Assembly: GCF_016595155.1 (NCBI RefSeq)
Contig: NZ_JAENGP010000008.1
Location: 62,001-126,000 of the forward strand
Direction: 5' to 3'
DNA from: Advenella mandrilli
Lineage (GTDB): Bacteria; Pseudomonadota; Gammaproteobacteria; Burkholderiales; Burkholderiaceae_B
DNA length: 64,000 bases
The first letter of the stretch is position 1. Each line of letters begins with the position of its first letter. The notes under the pieces are model-generated. The model saw nothing but the letters and a program-made list of their open reading frames with translations, did not search any database and was not told the DNA's origin. Positions 53,237 through 63,518 of this stretch are shown here, piece by piece. Both the position numbers and the translations under genes were made by a program.

Positions 53237-54355
53237 ATGAGTAAATCATTCCGCTTTTCTTTGTTGGCATCCGCCTTGGGTCTTTCAATGTCAATGGGCA
53301 TGGCCCAGGCAGAAAATGTCAAGATTGCTGTGGTGGGCCCGTTAACGGGTCCCGTTACGCAATATGGTGATATGGTACGTGAGGGTGTCAGGACCGCTGT
53401 TGAAATTACCAATGCCGCTGGTGGTGTTAATGGCAAGCAAATTCAATTGATTGAAGTTGATGATGCCTGCGAACCCAAGCAGGGGCCCATTGCCGCGAAC
53501 AGTGTTGTCAACCAGGAAATCGGTTTTGTGGTGGGCCCGGTTTGTTCGGGTGCAACCGTTGGCGGAGCCGCAGTTTATGATGAGCAGGGCGTGGTCATGG
53601 TTACGCCTTCTGCCACGGCACCTAACGTAACCGATGGCAAGAATTTCACCTTTGTTTTCCGCACAATCGGGCGTGATGACCAGCAAGGTCCGGCTGCCGC
53701 CAAATACATTATTGACACTGTCAAACCTAAAAAAGTGGCTATTTTGCATGACAAGCAATCTTACGGCCAGGGTATTGCCAGCTCAGTTCAGGATAACCTT
53801 AAAAAAGCCAATGTAGAAGTATCCTTGTTCGAGGGTATTAATGCCGGTGAATCTGATTACTCTTCGGTTATTACCAAAATGAAATCCCAAGGGGTTGATT
53901 TTGTATATTATGGTGGCTATCACCCCGAGATGGGCCTGTTAATGCGTCAGGCGGCCGAGCAAGGCCTTGGTGTGACCTTCATGGGCCCAGAAGGCTCTGG
54001 TAACCCGGAAATTAACGCGATTGCTGGTGATGCGGTTGAGGGTATGCTGTTAACATTGCCCGCCGACTATTCCAGTCTGCCAGAAAACCAGGATATTGTT
54101 AAAGCCTTTACAGAAAAAGGCCGCAATGCAGCCGGTGCGTTCCAGTTAACCTCTTATGCGGCTACCCAGGCTATTATCAAAGCGATGCTTGAAACCAATA
54201 GCACCGATCCTGAGAAAGTGGCTGAATATCTGCATGCCAACTCTGTGCCCACTGTTATTGGTGACCTAAGCTGGAATGAGCAAGGCGATCTTAAAGATTT
54301 TAAATTTGATATTTATACCTGGCATAAAGACGGCAGTAAAACGGCTGTGAAATAA
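53237..54355 (+). CDS. livK: branched-chain amino acid ABC transporter binding protein (LivK/LivJ)
   Basis: The 372-residue periplasmic protein has a Sec signal peptide (cleavage after GMAQA). The type I binding-protein fold shows VKIAVVGPLTGPVTQYGDMVREG, NGKQIQLIEVDDACEPKQ, VVGPVCSGATVGGAAVYDEQGV with a likely disulfide pair, and TYAATQ-like SYAATQAIIKA. It binds Leu, Ile or Val for LivHMGF. The membrane and ATPase genes lie 6 kb downstream on the same strand (60.6-64 kb), separated by the ugp operon and proC-yhhQ. It has its own terminator and so is transcribed separately. Confidence 0.93.
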   Translation: MSKSFRFSLLASALGLSMSMGMAQAENVKIAVVGPLTGPVTQYGDMVREGVRTAVEITNAAGGVNGKQIQLIEVDDACEPKQGPIAANSVVNQEIGFVVGPVCSGATVGGAAVYDEQGVVMVTPSATAPNVTDGKNFTFVFRTIGRDDQQGPAAAKYIIDTVKPKKVAILHDKQSYGQGIASSVQDNLKKANVEVSLFEGINAGESDYSSVITKMKSQGVDFVYYGGYHPEMGLLMRQAAEQGLGVTFMGPEGSGNPEINAIAGDAVEGMLLTLPADYSSLPENQDIVKAFTEKGRNAAGAFQLTSYAATQAIIKAMLETNSTDPEKVAEYLHANSVPTVIGDLSWNEQGDLKDFKFDIYTWHKDGSKTAVK

Positions 54356-54379
54356 TCCAGACATATTCCTTTAAACACG

Positions 54380-54412
54380 AAAAACGCTATCTACATCAGG
54401 TAGCGTTTTTTA
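54380..54412. terminator. intrinsic terminator after livK
   Basis: AAAAACGCTATCT pairs with AGGTAGCGTTTTT (one G-T wobble) over a five-base loop, with a T run on the plus strand and A on the other side. It may serve both livK and the convergent ugp operon. Confidence 0.85.
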
Positions 54413-54490
54413 ATGCATTTTCAATTTAAATGGTTTTTACTGAATTTATGCATTGGCTTAAAAACTGGCTTTGCAATGCAGTCAACGGGT

Positions 54491-55582
54491 TTAATTTAAA
54501 CGGTGGGTTGTTTCAGGGTCAAACCAATGCAAGGCATGATTTCCATCCGGGCGTACATAAATGATATTGCCGGGTTTAAGCGGTGCTTGTGCAGGTACAT
54601 GGGCATGAACGTTTTGCCGGATAATAATATTTGTTTGATCAATCAAACCATGAATAAGCTGTTCAGATCCCAGTATTTCAACCATTTCAACTTTTACCGG
54701 TATCCCAGTCTCATGAAGCAGGCAATGTTCGGGTCTGAATCCCATAATGGCACGGTTTCTTCCTTTTATTGATGCCGGAATCTGGATGCCATTGACAGGC
54801 AAGTCTGTGCCATCTTCAGTCGTTATTTTTCCTTCATTATTAATATTGACATTAAGTAAATTCATGGGCGGAGAGCCAATGAAGCTGGCAACAAAGGTGG
54901 AGGCAGGGCGTTCGAATACTTCCATGGGGGTGCCGATTTGCTCTGCAATGCCTTTGTTCATCACAATCATGCGTTGTGCCAGGGTCATGGCTTCTACCTG
55001 ATCGTGGGTGACATACAGGCTGGTTGTGTTAAGTCGGTGGTGCAGTTTTTGTATTTCAAGTCGCATTTGTACGCGTAATTTGGCGTCCAGGTTGGACAAT
55101 GGCTCATCAAACAGGAAAACTTTTGGTTCGCGAACAATGGCCCTGCCCATGGCCACCCGCTGACGCTGGCCCCCTGACAATTGCTTGGGGCGACGGTCAA
55201 GCAAGTGGTCCAGTTCAAGTATTTCCGCCGTTTGCTGAACCCGCTCCTTGATTTGTTCTTTTGACATTTTACGTATTTTCAGGCCATAGGCCATATTGTC
55301 AAAGACCGACATATGTGGGTAAAGCGCGTAGTTCTGGAATACCATGGCAATATCCCGCTGTGCCGGTTCAAGTTGCTTGATACTGTGCGCATCGATCTGG
55401 ATATCGCCTTCGGTTACCGTTTCAAGGCCAGCGACCATGCGCATCAGGGTTGATTTACCGCAGCCTGAAGGACCAACAATAACAATAAATTCTCCGTCTT
55501 TGATATCTATGCTAATGCCGTGGATAACGGCCACATTGCCCGGATAGGTTTTTTTGACATTTTTAAAGCTGAGTGTTGCCAT
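54491..55582 (-). CDS. ugpC: sn-glycerol-3-phosphate ABC transporter ATPase UgpC
   Basis: The 363-residue ATPase has Walker [10 protein letters not shown], signature [15 protein letters not shown], Walker [17 protein letters not shown] and [12 protein letters not shown], then a full C-terminal TOBE/regulatory domain (about 240-363) with MGFRPEHC, typical of UgpC/MalK. It energises uptake of glycerol-3-phosphate or glycerophosphodiesters. It is last in ugpB-A-E-C, 16 bases after ugpE. Ligand identity comes from the operon's binding protein. Confidence 0.9.
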   Translation of the reverse strand: MATLSFKNVKKTYPGNVAVIHGISIDIKDGEFIVIVGPSGCGKSTLMRMVAGLETVTEGDIQIDAHSIKQLEPAQRDIAMVFQNYALYPHMSVFDNMAYGLKIRKMSKEQIKERVQQTAEILELDHLLDRRPKQLSGGQRQRVAMGRAIVREPKVFLFDEPLSNLDAKLRVQMRLEIQKLHHRLNTTSLYVTHDQVEAMTLAQRMIVMNKGIAEQIGTPMEVFERPASTFVASFIGSPPMNLLNVNINNEGKITTEDGTDLPVNGIQIPASIKGRNRAIMGFRPEHCLLHETGIPVKVEMVEILGSEQLIHGLIDQTNIIIRQNVHAHVPAQAPLKPGNIIYVRPDGNHALHWFDPETTHRLN

Positions 55583-55598
55583 TGTGAATAATCCTTTT

Positions 55599-56444
55599 CT
55601 ATTTTTCTGAATCTACCAGGCCTTTAACAAACCATTTTTGCATGAGTACAACCACCAGACCAGGTGGAATCATGGCAAGCAGGGCGGTTGCCATAACCAG
55701 GTTCCATTCGGTAACGCTATCACCACCACCAATCATGGTTTTGATGCCCACCACAATGGGCGTCATGTCTTCAGAGGTTTTCATGACCAGTGGCCATAAG
55801 TACTGGTTCCAGCCATAGGTAAACTGAATGACGAAAAGCGCGGCAATGCTGGTTTTGGACAAGGGAAACAGAATGTCCTTGAAAAAACGGATGGGGCCGG
55901 CGCCATCAATGCGGGCGGCCTCGACCAGTTCGTCGGGGATAGTAAGGAAAAACTGCCTGAACAGGAAAGTCGCGGTGGCAGAGGCAATAAGCGGTAGGGT
56001 TAGCCCGGCGTAAGAGTTGGTGAGCCCTAATCCGGCAACCACTTCAAAGGTGGGGGAAATACGAACTTCTACAGGCAGCATCAGGGTGATGAAAATCATC
56101 CAGAAACAAAGCATGCGAAACGGGAAACGGAAATACACCACGGCAAATGCCGAGAGCATGGAAATGCTGATTTTTCCAATAGAGATAATCATGGCTATCA
56201 CAAACGACACCCATAGCATGTTGCCAACCGGTGTGGTTTGTACTGAACTGCCCGTAAATAGTACTTGCGCGTAGTTTTCAAGGAAGTGTGTGCCAGGAAG
56301 CAGGGAAATGGGGGCACTAGTCACTTCCCGGGCGGTTTGGGTAGAGGCAACAAAAGCAATGTAAAGCGGGAAGGCAACAATAATCAAACCAATAAGCAGG
56401 ATCAGGTGCGCCAGTAAATCAAGCCAGGGACGACGTTCAATCAT
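55599..56444 (-). CDS. ugpE: sn-glycerol-3-phosphate ABC transporter permease UgpE
   Basis: The 281-residue inner-membrane permease has about six membrane segments. It contains the permease coupling loop [23 protein letters not shown]. The N-terminal segment ([19 protein letters not shown]) matches UgpE. It sits 23 bases after ugpA and 16 bases before ugpC on the same strand. Together with UgpA it forms the channel. Confidence 0.92.
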   Translation of the reverse strand: MIERRPWLDLLAHLILLIGLIIVAFPLYIAFVASTQTAREVTSAPISLLPGTHFLENYAQVLFTGSSVQTTPVGNMLWVSFVIAMIISIGKISISMLSAFAVVYFRFPFRMLCFWMIFITLMLPVEVRISPTFEVVAGLGLTNSYAGLTLPLIASATATFLFRQFFLTIPDELVEAARIDGAGPIRFFKDILFPLSKTSIAALFVIQFTYGWNQYLWPLVMKTSEDMTPIVVGIKTMIGGGDSVTEWNLVMATALLAMIPPGLVVVLMQKWFVKGLVDSEK

Positions 56445-56467
56445 AATGAATTCCTTTTTGGGCAGGA

Positions 56468-57349
56468 CTAATATTGCACTTTGCGATCAACATAACGGAA
56501 TTGCACAATGGTTAATAAAATAACAATAAACATCAGAATGACGGATTGCGCACCGGAAGAACCATAATCAAATGATTTGAACGCGGTTTTATAAACGTTG
56601 TAAACCAGAATATTGGTTGAGTTGCCTGGGCCGCCTTGCGTGGTGGTGTCAATAATGGCGAAGGTTTCAAAAAAAGCATAGACCATGTTAATAACCAGCA
56701 AAAAGAAGGTTGTTGGTGATAACAATGGAAAAATGATGGTCCAGAAACGACGGGCTGGTGAGGCCCCATCAATGGCAGCCGCTTCAATAAGTGATCGGGG
56801 AATGGATTGCAGGCCAGCCAGAAAGAACAGGAAATTGTAGGAGATCTGTTTCCAGACGGCCGCCATCGTCACCAGAATCATGGCATCGGTAGAGTCCAGT
56901 CGCGGGTTCCAGTCCAGGCCCATTTCGGTAAGGTAAACAGCCAATGTACCCACCGAAGGTGAAAACAGGAATGCCCACAGTACACCGACGACGGCAGGCG
57001 CCACCGCGTAAGGCCAGATCAGCATGGTTTTGTAAAGCATGGCCCCTTTAATCACCCGGTCGGCCATAACAGCCAGCATCAGTGATATTGACAAACCAAT
57101 AACAGCAACGGCTATAGAAAAAACAAAGGTGACCTTGAATGAGTCGTAATAGTAAGAATCATTGAAGAGTGCAGTGTAATTGTCTAGCCCAACAAACTGT
57201 TGGTCACCGCCAAAAGCGGATTCGATGAAAAATGATTGCCAGATTGCCTGACCGGCAGGCAGGAAAAAAAATATCACCGTAATCAGAAGTTGGGGTGCAA
57301 GCAGGAGGTAGGGCAATAACTTATGATTAAAAACGACGCGTTTTTCCAT
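56468..57349 (-). CDS. ugpA: sn-glycerol-3-phosphate ABC transporter permease UgpA
   Basis: The 293-residue permease (ATG at 57349, SD AAGAGG) begins [21 protein letters not shown], the family N-terminus; a longer frame from 57388 would start inside the upstream hairpin. It has about six membrane segments and the coupling loop [22 protein letters not shown]. It pairs with UgpE. A strong intercistronic hairpin separates it from ugpB. Confidence 0.92.
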   Translation of the reverse strand: MEKRVVFNHKLLPYLLLAPQLLITVIFFFLPAGQAIWQSFFIESAFGGDQQFVGLDNYTALFNDSYYYDSFKVTFVFSIAVAVIGLSISLMLAVMADRVIKGAMLYKTMLIWPYAVAPAVVGVLWAFLFSPSVGTLAVYLTEMGLDWNPRLDSTDAMILVTMAAVWKQISYNFLFFLAGLQSIPRSLIEAAAIDGASPARRFWTIIFPLLSPTTFFLLVINMVYAFFETFAIIDTTTQGGPGNSTNILVYNVYKTAFKSFDYGSSGAQSVILMFIVILLTIVQFRYVDRKVQY

Positions 57350-57374
57350 TATGCCTCTTGATAAAAAATAGCGA

Positions 57375-57410
57375 TAAACAGCGGGCAACTATGGTTTTGC
57401 CCGCTGTTTA
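57375..57410 (-). promoter_or_regulatory. strong intercistronic hairpin between ugpB and ugpA
   Basis: A perfect 14-base-pair stem, TAAACAGCGGGCAA / TTGCCCGCTGTTTA, with an eight-base loop is followed on the minus strand by ATCGCTATTTTTTATC. It looks like a leaky terminator or mRNA stabiliser that would favour ugpB expression over the membrane genes. Confidence 0.8.
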
Positions 57411-57426
57411 AGCAGGTGGGCGCTAA

Positions 57427-58737
57427 TTATTTATTGCTGTTTTCAAAGCGTTGCAGCAGTTCGTTGGCACGCTTTTGCATGTTTTCCAGACCTTCTTCAA
57501 CAGAGACTTTCTGGGCAAAGATGTTTTCCATTTCAGCGTCCTGGATGTCGCGGATTTGCGGCAGGAAGCCTAAACGTACACCACGGGACTCGTCAGTGGT
57601 TTCAACGTTTAGCTGAATGAAAGGAACATCGGTACCCGGGTTTTTGTCATAGAAACCCGACTCTTTGGTAAGGTCATAGGCCGCTTTGACCACAGGAACA
57701 TAACCGGTGTCCTGGTGCCATTTGGCAGCCACTTCGGGTGATGAGATATATTGGAAGAATTCAGTTATGCCTTTGTTGACATCGGGCGATTTATTATTGA
57801 ATACCCACAAGGAAGCACCACCAATGACGCTGTTTTGGGGGGCACCGGGCACGTCGTCATAGTAGGGTAGGGTGGAAATGCCAAATTTGAATGGCGCGTT
57901 TTTGCTGAAATTGGCGCGTGATCCGCTTGATCCGGTAAACATGGCACATTTACCTGAGGAAAACAGGGCGTTGGCGGCATCACCACGGCCACCGTAAGTA
58001 AATGTACCGTCTTTGGCCATTTCGTTCAGGAAAGTGAAATGTTTGACAAAGCCGTCTTTGTTTAACTCAATACGGGCATCAAGACCATCGAAACCGTTAT
58101 TTTTGCTGGCATAGGGCAAATTATGCAAGGCAGAGAAGTTTTCAACCAATACCCATGAGGGCCAGGCGGTTGTATACCCGCACTCAATACCGGCGTCTTT
58201 AAGCTTTTTGGCTGCTTCATGGATTTGGGTATAGGTTTTAGGAGGAGCATTTGGGTCAAGACCTGCTTTTTCAAAGAGGTCTTTGTTGTAATAGAAAACG
58301 GGCGTAGAGCTGTTAAAAGGCATGGAAGCCAGTTTTCCGTTTGGCTCGGAGTAATAACCTGCAATACCGGGAACAAAGTTTTTCGGGTCAATCGGGTTGC
58401 CGACTTCTTCTGACATTTCCTGAATGGGTTTAATGGCACCTTTGGAGAACATCATGGTTGCCGTACCTACTTCAAAGACCTGAATAATATCCGGAGCCTG
58501 GCCAGCCCGGTAGGCGGCAATGCCTGCATTCATGGATTCGCCATAGGCGCCTTTATAGGTAGGGTTTATTTTGTAATCGGATTGTTGTTGATTGAAATCG
58601 TTAACAATTTCGTTAACCCGTTCTCCAAGGGGGCCTTCCATGGAGTGCCAGAAATTGATGTCTGTTGCAGCATGAGCGCTGAAGCTGGCCAAGGTAAAAA
58701 CGCTGCCCAGGATCATTGCCGATTTTTTGACTCGCAT
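57427..58737 (-). CDS. ugpB: sn-glycerol-3-phosphate-binding periplasmic protein UgpB
   Basis: The 436-residue protein has a Sec signal peptide (cleavage near SAHAATDINFW). The mature start INFWHSMEGPLGERVNEIVNDFN is characteristic of UgpB. PTYKGAYGESMNAGIAAYRAGQAPDIIQVFEVGTATMM and GGASLWVF are also family hallmarks. It captures glycerol-3-phosphate or glycerophosphocholine. First gene of ugpBAEC. Upstream is a 15-base palindrome at 58781; no convincing Pho box was found. Confidence 0.94.
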   Translation of the reverse strand: MRVKKSAMILGSVFTLASFSAHAATDINFWHSMEGPLGERVNEIVNDFNQQQSDYKINPTYKGAYGESMNAGIAAYRAGQAPDIIQVFEVGTATMMFSKGAIKPIQEMSEEVGNPIDPKNFVPGIAGYYSEPNGKLASMPFNSSTPVFYYNKDLFEKAGLDPNAPPKTYTQIHEAAKKLKDAGIECGYTTAWPSWVLVENFSALHNLPYASKNNGFDGLDARIELNKDGFVKHFTFLNEMAKDGTFTYGGRGDAANALFSSGKCAMFTGSSGSRANFSKNAPFKFGISTLPYYDDVPGAPQNSVIGGASLWVFNNKSPDVNKGITEFFQYISSPEVAAKWHQDTGYVPVVKAAYDLTKESGFYDKNPGTDVPFIQLNVETTDESRGVRLGFLPQIRDIQDAEMENIFAQKVSVEEGLENMQKRANELLQRFENSNK

Positions 58738-58907
58738 GTTACTTTCTCCGGTTATTTAATAACTACATTTTTTTGAATAGTTACTTCAGAAGTAAAGCAA
58801 AGATATTATGACTTGTTTATTACGATACGATGAATTTATAACCATTACTGAAGTTTTGCAAGCGCTTTAACTTCTTATCTTCGCTTAAATCGGGGGGGAT
58901 TTTTCCT
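58738..58907. other. ugpB upstream control region
   Basis: AT-rich non-coding stretch holding the ugpB SD (CGGAG) and presumably its promoter. It also has the palindrome at 58781-58795. With the doubtful small frame that follows, the gap between ugpB and proC totals 369 bases. Confidence 0.5.
58781..58795. promoter_or_regulatory. 15-base palindrome upstream of ugpB
   Basis: TTACTTC-A-GAAGTAA is a perfect palindrome around one central base, 43 bases upstream of the ugpB start on the minus strand. It fits the size of a dimeric regulator operator. The regulator is unknown. Confidence 0.4.
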
Positions 58908-59093
58908 GTGAGAAACTCAAGCCCGGGCGCAAGCGTGTTCTTGGCGTCATTGGTATCCCTGCTAGAGCGTCGTATTACAGGTATGACTGAGCGGGATTTT
59001 ATGGCTGATATGATAGAATCACACCATCTTATTTTTGCTTGGCCAGCGCTGGTTTTAGTTTGGATACTTTTTAAAACCGGGCTTTTCTCATAG
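58908..59093 (+). CDS. possible small membrane protein upstream of proC
   Basis: A 61-codon frame with GTG start encodes a basic N-terminus and one likely C-terminal membrane segment (HLIFAWPALVLVWILFKTGLF). A shorter version could start at the ATG near 58983. No good SD is seen and I recognise no family. It ends 13 bases before proC. It may be a true small membrane protein or chance. Confidence 0.25.
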   Translation: MRNSSPGASVFLASLVSLLERRITGMTERDFMADMIESHHLIFAWPALVLVWILFKTGLFS

Positions 59094-59106
59094 AGTAAAT
59101 TTTTTT

Positions 59107-59943
59107 ATGAAACAAAATACCAAAATCGCCTTTATAGGCGGAGGCAATATGGCCATGGCCATGGCCAGCGGCATGATTGGCACAGTCTGCCAGGCCGAAG
59201 ATATTCTGGTGATAGACATCAATACAGCTGGGCATGATCGCTGGCTTCAAAAGGGTGTTAAAACAAGTAGCCAGGTTAGCACCGACCTTGCGCAATGCAA
59301 GGTCTGGATTTACGCCGTCAAGCCACAAAACATACATGAAGCCATTGAAGGCAGCAAAATTCATTTACAGTCCGATACCCTGGTTATTAGTATTGCAGCG
59401 GGCTTGAATACACAATCCCTGTCCGCCTGGCTGGGGTCTCAGGATAATCCATGGCCTGGTTTGGTTCGGGTTATGCCCAATACGCCTGCTTTAATAGGCA
59501 AAGGGGTTACCGGTTTATATGCAATGGCATCACTGGGGGAAAAAGACGTTTTGCTGGCAGAACAAATTCTGACCTCAATTGGTTCAGTGGTTCGAGTTCA
59601 CGATGAAAGCCTGCTTGATGCCGTAACCGCACTTTCAGGCAGTGGTCCGGCCTATGTGTTTTTATTAATAGAATCCCTGGTGGGCGGCGCCATGGCATTA
59701 GGCCTTGATGACAAGCAGGCCAAGAAACTGGCGATTGAAACCATTTTGGGTTCGGCAGAGCTTGCTGCTGTGTCAGACCAGGAACCCGCTGCCCTGCGTG
59801 AGAATGTCACCTCCAAAGGCGGCACAACGGCCGCTGCGCTGGCAGTGTTCGAGCAGCACAATTTCAGGGAAACGGTTAAACAGGCCATGCAGGCCGCTTC
59901 TGACAGGGCTATTGAAATGGCTGGGGAATTGGGTAAATCTTAA
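59107..59943 (+). CDS. proC: pyrroline-5-carboxylate reductase
   Basis: The 278-residue enzyme performs the last step of proline synthesis, reducing pyrroline-5-carboxylate with NAD(P)H. It has FIGGGNMAMAMASGM (Rossmann), the KPQ motif AVKPQ, RVMPNTPALIGKGVTGLYA, TALSGSGPAYVFLLIESL and the C-terminal VTSKGGTTAAAL active-site segment. The stop codon overlaps the yhhQ start by one base (TAATG). Confidence 0.96.
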   Translation: MKQNTKIAFIGGGNMAMAMASGMIGTVCQAEDILVIDINTAGHDRWLQKGVKTSSQVSTDLAQCKVWIYAVKPQNIHEAIEGSKIHLQSDTLVISIAAGLNTQSLSAWLGSQDNPWPGLVRVMPNTPALIGKGVTGLYAMASLGEKDVLLAEQILTSIGSVVRVHDESLLDAVTALSGSGPAYVFLLIESLVGGAMALGLDDKQAKKLAIETILGSAELAAVSDQEPAALRENVTSKGGTTAAALAVFEQHNFRETVKQAMQAASDRAIEMAGELGKS

Positions 59944-60506
59944 TGAAACGAAGTGGTTACTTTGATCAAATATCGTCTTTGCAGGCTTTGCTTGCCATTG
60001 TGCTAATGAGCCTTATTGTGGTGGCTTCCAACGTACTGGTCCAGCCACAGTTTCATATTAATGAATGGCTTACCTGGGGAGCATTAACCTATCCGGTATC
60101 TTTTCTGGTTACTGATTTACTTAATCGCCGTTTTGGTCCGCAAGTGGCCAGAAAAATAGTACTGGTGGGTTTTGTAGTTGCGATTATCGTTTCATATTTA
60201 CTGGCCGATGCCCGTATTGCCATCGCTTCAGGCAGTGCATTTTTATTTGCCCAGTTAGGTGATATTTTTATTTTCGACAAAATGCGGTCGCTAAGCTGGT
60301 GGAAAGCGCCATTTATAGCGGGTGTTTTGGCGTCAGTTACTGACACCTTTCTGTTCTTTGCCCTGGCGTTTGCCGGTACTGTAGTGCCTTGGGTGTCACT
60401 GGCATTGGGTGATATGGTGGTAAAACTGCTGGTCAGTACCTGTTTACTGCTCCCGTTCAGAATGCTGATGTGGAACATCGGGAAACCCAAAAATTGTACG
60501 GTTTAA
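59943..60506 (+). CDS. yhhQ: queuosine precursor transporter (VUT family, YhhQ-like)
   Basis: The 187-residue inner-membrane protein has about six membrane segments and VUT/COG1738 features: NVLVQPQ, LTYPVSFLVTDLLNRRFG and the acidic FAQLGDIFIFDKMR. Family members import preQ0/preQ1 for queuosine modification of tRNA. It is translationally coupled to proC (TAATG). No queuosine genes (queA, tgt) are in the window, so the function is family-based. Confidence 0.85.
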   Translation: MKRSGYFDQISSLQALLAIVLMSLIVVASNVLVQPQFHINEWLTWGALTYPVSFLVTDLLNRRFGPQVARKIVLVGFVVAIIVSYLLADARIAIASGSAFLFAQLGDIFIFDKMRSLSWWKAPFIAGVLASVTDTFLFFALAFAGTVVPWVSLALGDMVVKLLVSTCLLLPFRMLMWNIGKPKNCTV

Positions 60507-60596
60507 GGCGGTTCTAATGGTTTTCAGGGCTTTACCCACCAACAGATTTTGTCTATCCTTTTGGGACTTACTTTTATTGGTATAACGAGAAAAAAA

Positions 60597-61526
60597 ATGC
60601 AAGAATTCTTACCTCAGTTTATCCAGCAGCTGTTTAACGGCTTGTCGCTGGGTGCCATCTATGCATTGATTGCGATTGGCTACACTATGGTGTATGGCAT
60701 CATTGGCATGATCAACTTTGCCCATGGTGAAATTTACATGATTGGCGGTTACGTAGGGCTGGTAACGCTGTCGGCGATTGGCGTCAATAGCGGCCTGCCT
60801 ATTGCCGTTATTATTCTTTGCATGGTTCTGGTTGCCGTGGCCGTAACGGCTGTTTACGGTTATTCGGTAGAAAGAATCGCTTACCGGCCTGTACGGGGTG
60901 GCCCAAGGTTGGTGGCACTTATTACGGCTATTGGTATGTCCATTTTTTTGCAAAACTGGGTGGCAATTGGCCAGGGATCGCGAGATATGGCCGTTCCCAA
61001 CCTTATTCCAGGCGCCTTGCAGTTTACCGTTGGGGCCTCTGATTTTACCGTAACGGTCACTTACGCCAGGCTTCTTATTATCACCACGGTTTTCTTCCTG
61101 ATGGTTGGCCTTACTTTTTATATCAAGAACTCCAGAATGGGCCGGGCCTCGCGTGCCTGTTCCCAGGATATGCATATGGCCAACCTGTTAGGTATTGATA
61201 CCAACAAGGTTATTTCCTTTACGTTTATTCTGGGTGCCATGCTGGCTGCCGTTGGAGGGGTGCTTATTGCCTTAACCATTGGCAAGCTTAATCCATTTAT
61301 TGGCTTTATTGCCGGTATCAAGGCATTTACGGCTGCGGTACTGGGTGGAATTGGCAGTATTCCCGGGGCTATCCTGGGTGGGCTTTTATTAGGCGTGGCT
61401 GAAACAATGGCCGCGGCTTATTTGTCTTCCCAATACAAGGACATTGTTGCCTTTGGCCTGCTGATTTTCATTTTGCTGTTCAGGCCTAGTGGTTTGTTGG
61501 GTAAACCCGAAGTGGAAAAAGTGTAA
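60597..61526 (+). CDS. livH: branched-chain amino acid ABC permease LivH
   Basis: The 309-residue permease begins [45 protein letters not shown], the LivH N-terminus (quoted here only to mark the first two membrane segments). It has about eight membrane segments and the cytoplasmic segment [19 protein letters not shown] that contacts the ATPases. ATG at 60597; an earlier in-frame start at 60549 adds 16 atypical residues. The stop overlaps the livM start (TAATG). Confidence 0.94.
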   Translation: MQEFLPQFIQQLFNGLSLGAIYALIAIGYTMVYGIIGMINFAHGEIYMIGGYVGLVTLSAIGVNSGLPIAVIILCMVLVAVAVTAVYGYSVERIAYRPVRGGPRLVALITAIGMSIFLQNWVAIGQGSRDMAVPNLIPGALQFTVGASDFTVTVTYARLLIITTVFFLMVGLTFYIKNSRMGRASRACSQDMHMANLLGIDTNKVISFTFILGAMLAAVGGVLIALTIGKLNPFIGFIAGIKAFTAAVLGGIGSIPGAILGGLLLGVAETMAAAYLSSQYKDIVAFGLLIFILLFRPSGLLGKPEVEKV

Positions 61527-62758
61527 TGAATAATATAAAAAGTGCATTTTTTGCGGCCTTTTTAACAGGCATCATGATTGTTCCCATATTTGGGCTAAAA
61601 CTTGAACGTAAGGGTATCAGCACTGAAATTGTTCCTCACTGGAGCATTGTGCTGTGGGGCATGTCCATTGTATTTGTGGTGCAATTGTTAAAACCTTATC
61701 TATTCAAAAAAAGACCGGGTGTACGTTTTAACTTGCCCCAACTGCCTTCACTTAATCCAAAGTCCAGTGCCCTGTTGTTGGGGCTGGTTTTTGTGGTGGC
61801 CGTGATCTGGCCATTTTTCAGTGGGCGCGGCCAGGTTGATATTGCCACCCTGGTGCTCATTTACGTCATGCTTGCGCTTGGCCTTAATATTGTGGTGGGT
61901 TTTGCCGGCTTGCTGGATTTGGGCTTCGTGGGTTTTTATGCGGTAGGCGCTTATACTTATGCTTTGCTATTCCATTGGGCAGGCTGGGGTTTTTGGGAAG
62001 CCTTGCCGGTGGCGGGTATTGTGTCGGCCTTTTTCGGGTTTTTGCTGGGCTTTCCGGTTTTGCGTCTGCGGGGCGATTACCTGGCTATTGTTACCTTGGG
62101 CTTTGGGGAAATCATCCGCCTGCTGTTAATCAATCTGTATGGGTTTACCGGTGGCCCCGATGGTATTTCAGGCATACCTAAACCCACTTTTTTTGGTTAT
62201 GAATTAACGCGCCGGGCGTCTGTTGAAGGCGCCCAAACTTTCCACCAGCTAATGGGCTGGAAGTTCAGTACCATGGATGTGATTATTTACCTGTACTTGA
62301 TGGCATTGGTACTGGCATTTATTACCCTTATTATATCCAACCGGCTGGTTCGCATGCCAATTGGGCGCGCCTGGGAAGCCTTGCGCGAAGATGAAATCGC
62401 CTGTCGTTCATTGGGCCTGAACCCTACCCGAATCAAATTGTCCGCCTTTACCCTGGGCGCAACCTTTGCCGGTCTGGGTGGTGCGTTTTTTGCTGCACGT
62501 CAAGGGTTGGTTAACCCCGAATCATTTACCTTTATTGAGTCGGCGCTTATTCTGGCTATTGTGGTGCTGGGTGGCATGGGCTCACAAATAGGTGTGATTC
62601 TGGCTGCCATTATTTTAACGGTGCTGCCAGAGCTGGCGCGTCAGTTTGCCGAATACCGGATGCTGATTTTTGGGTTGGTCATGGTATTAATGATGGTATG
62701 GCGCCCGCAGGGCTTGCTGCCGGTAAAACGTCCGCAAGTGGAGATTCCGAATGAGTAA
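61526..62758 (+). CDS. livM: branched-chain amino acid ABC permease LivM
   Basis: The 410-residue permease has an N-terminal extension of about 75 residues with two extra membrane segments, as in E. coli LivM. The conserved core follows: [47 protein letters not shown], and the coupling segment [23 protein letters not shown]. It pairs with LivH. It overlaps livH by one base and livG by eight. Confidence 0.94.
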   Translation: MNNIKSAFFAAFLTGIMIVPIFGLKLERKGISTEIVPHWSIVLWGMSIVFVVQLLKPYLFKKRPGVRFNLPQLPSLNPKSSALLLGLVFVVAVIWPFFSGRGQVDIATLVLIYVMLALGLNIVVGFAGLLDLGFVGFYAVGAYTYALLFHWAGWGFWEALPVAGIVSAFFGFLLGFPVLRLRGDYLAIVTLGFGEIIRLLLINLYGFTGGPDGISGIPKPTFFGYELTRRASVEGAQTFHQLMGWKFSTMDVIIYLYLMALVLAFITLIISNRLVRMPIGRAWEALREDEIACRSLGLNPTRIKLSAFTLGATFAGLGGAFFAARQGLVNPESFTFIESALILAIVVLGGMGSQIGVILAAIILTVLPELARQFAEYRMLIFGLVMVLMMVWRPQGLLPVKRPQVEIPNE

Positions 62759-63518
62759 GAAAATATTAAGCGTTGATGGCTTGATGATGCAGTTTGGCGG
62801 ATTGCTGGCGGTTGACTCGGTAAGTTTTGATGTAAGCAAAAATGAGATTTTTGCTATTATTGGTCCTAACGGAGCAGGTAAAACAACTGTATTTAATTGT
62901 GTAAGCGGTTTTTATAAACCGACGGCAGGCAGCATTACGCTAAACGGCAAGTCCATTGCCGGTTATCCAAGTCATAAAGTTGCCCAGCATGGTCTGGTAC
63001 GCACTTTCCAGAATGTGCGCCTGTTCAAGCATCTTACCGTTCTGGAAAACCTGCTGGTGGCACAGCATACCCAAATTAAATCCAGCCTGTTACCCGGTTT
63101 GCTTAATTTGCCATCGTATCGTCGCTCCGAAAAGGAAGCCTTGAGTAATGCGGTAAAGTGGCTGGATTTCATGGGCTTGAGGCAATTTGCCAATCGTGAG
63201 GCGGGTAATTTGGCCTATGGACACCAGCGTCGCCTGGAAATTGCGCGTTGCATGATTACCAACCCGTGTTTGCTACTGCTTGATGAACCTGCCGCCGGCT
63301 TGAACCCGCAAGAGAAAAAAGATCTGGCCGACTTAATTAACCAGCTGCGCAATGAGTTTGATATGTCTGTGCTGTTAATTGAACATGACATGAGCCTGAT
63401 CATGGGTATTTCCGACCGTATTCTGGTGATGGAGCATGGCAAGCCTATTGTGACCGATAAACCCGAAACCGTCAGAACTGATCCGCGTGTCATTAAAGCC
63501 TATCTGGGAGAAGAATAA
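62751..63518 (+). CDS. livG: branched-chain amino acid ABC ATPase LivG
   Basis: The 255-residue ATPase has Walker [23 protein letters not shown], the LivG-type segment [25 protein letters not shown], signature [14 protein letters not shown], Walker [14 protein letters not shown] and [10 protein letters not shown]. These features separate LivG from LivF. It overlaps livM by eight bases and is followed without a gap by livF. Confidence 0.95.
   Translation: MSKKILSVDGLMMQFGGLLAVDSVSFDVSKNEIFAIIGPNGAGKTTVFNCVSGFYKPTAGSITLNGKSIAGYPSHKVAQHGLVRTFQNVRLFKHLTVLENLLVAQHTQIKSSLLPGLLNLPSYRRSEKEALSNAVKWLDFMGLRQFANREAGNLAYGHQRRLEIARCMITNPCLLLLDEPAAGLNPQEKKDLADLINQLRNEFDMSVLLIEHDMSLIMGISDRILVMEHGKPIVTDKPETVRTDPRVIKAYLGEE

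Noticed and set aside
58738-58900. Pho box for ugpB
   Set aside because: Only scattered GTCAT-like fragments; no two repeats at 11-base spacing with acceptable match.
60609-61175. 188-codon minus-strand frame antisense to livH
   Set aside because: The livH frame carries clear permease motifs; the antisense product is Asn/His-rich without any recognisable domain.
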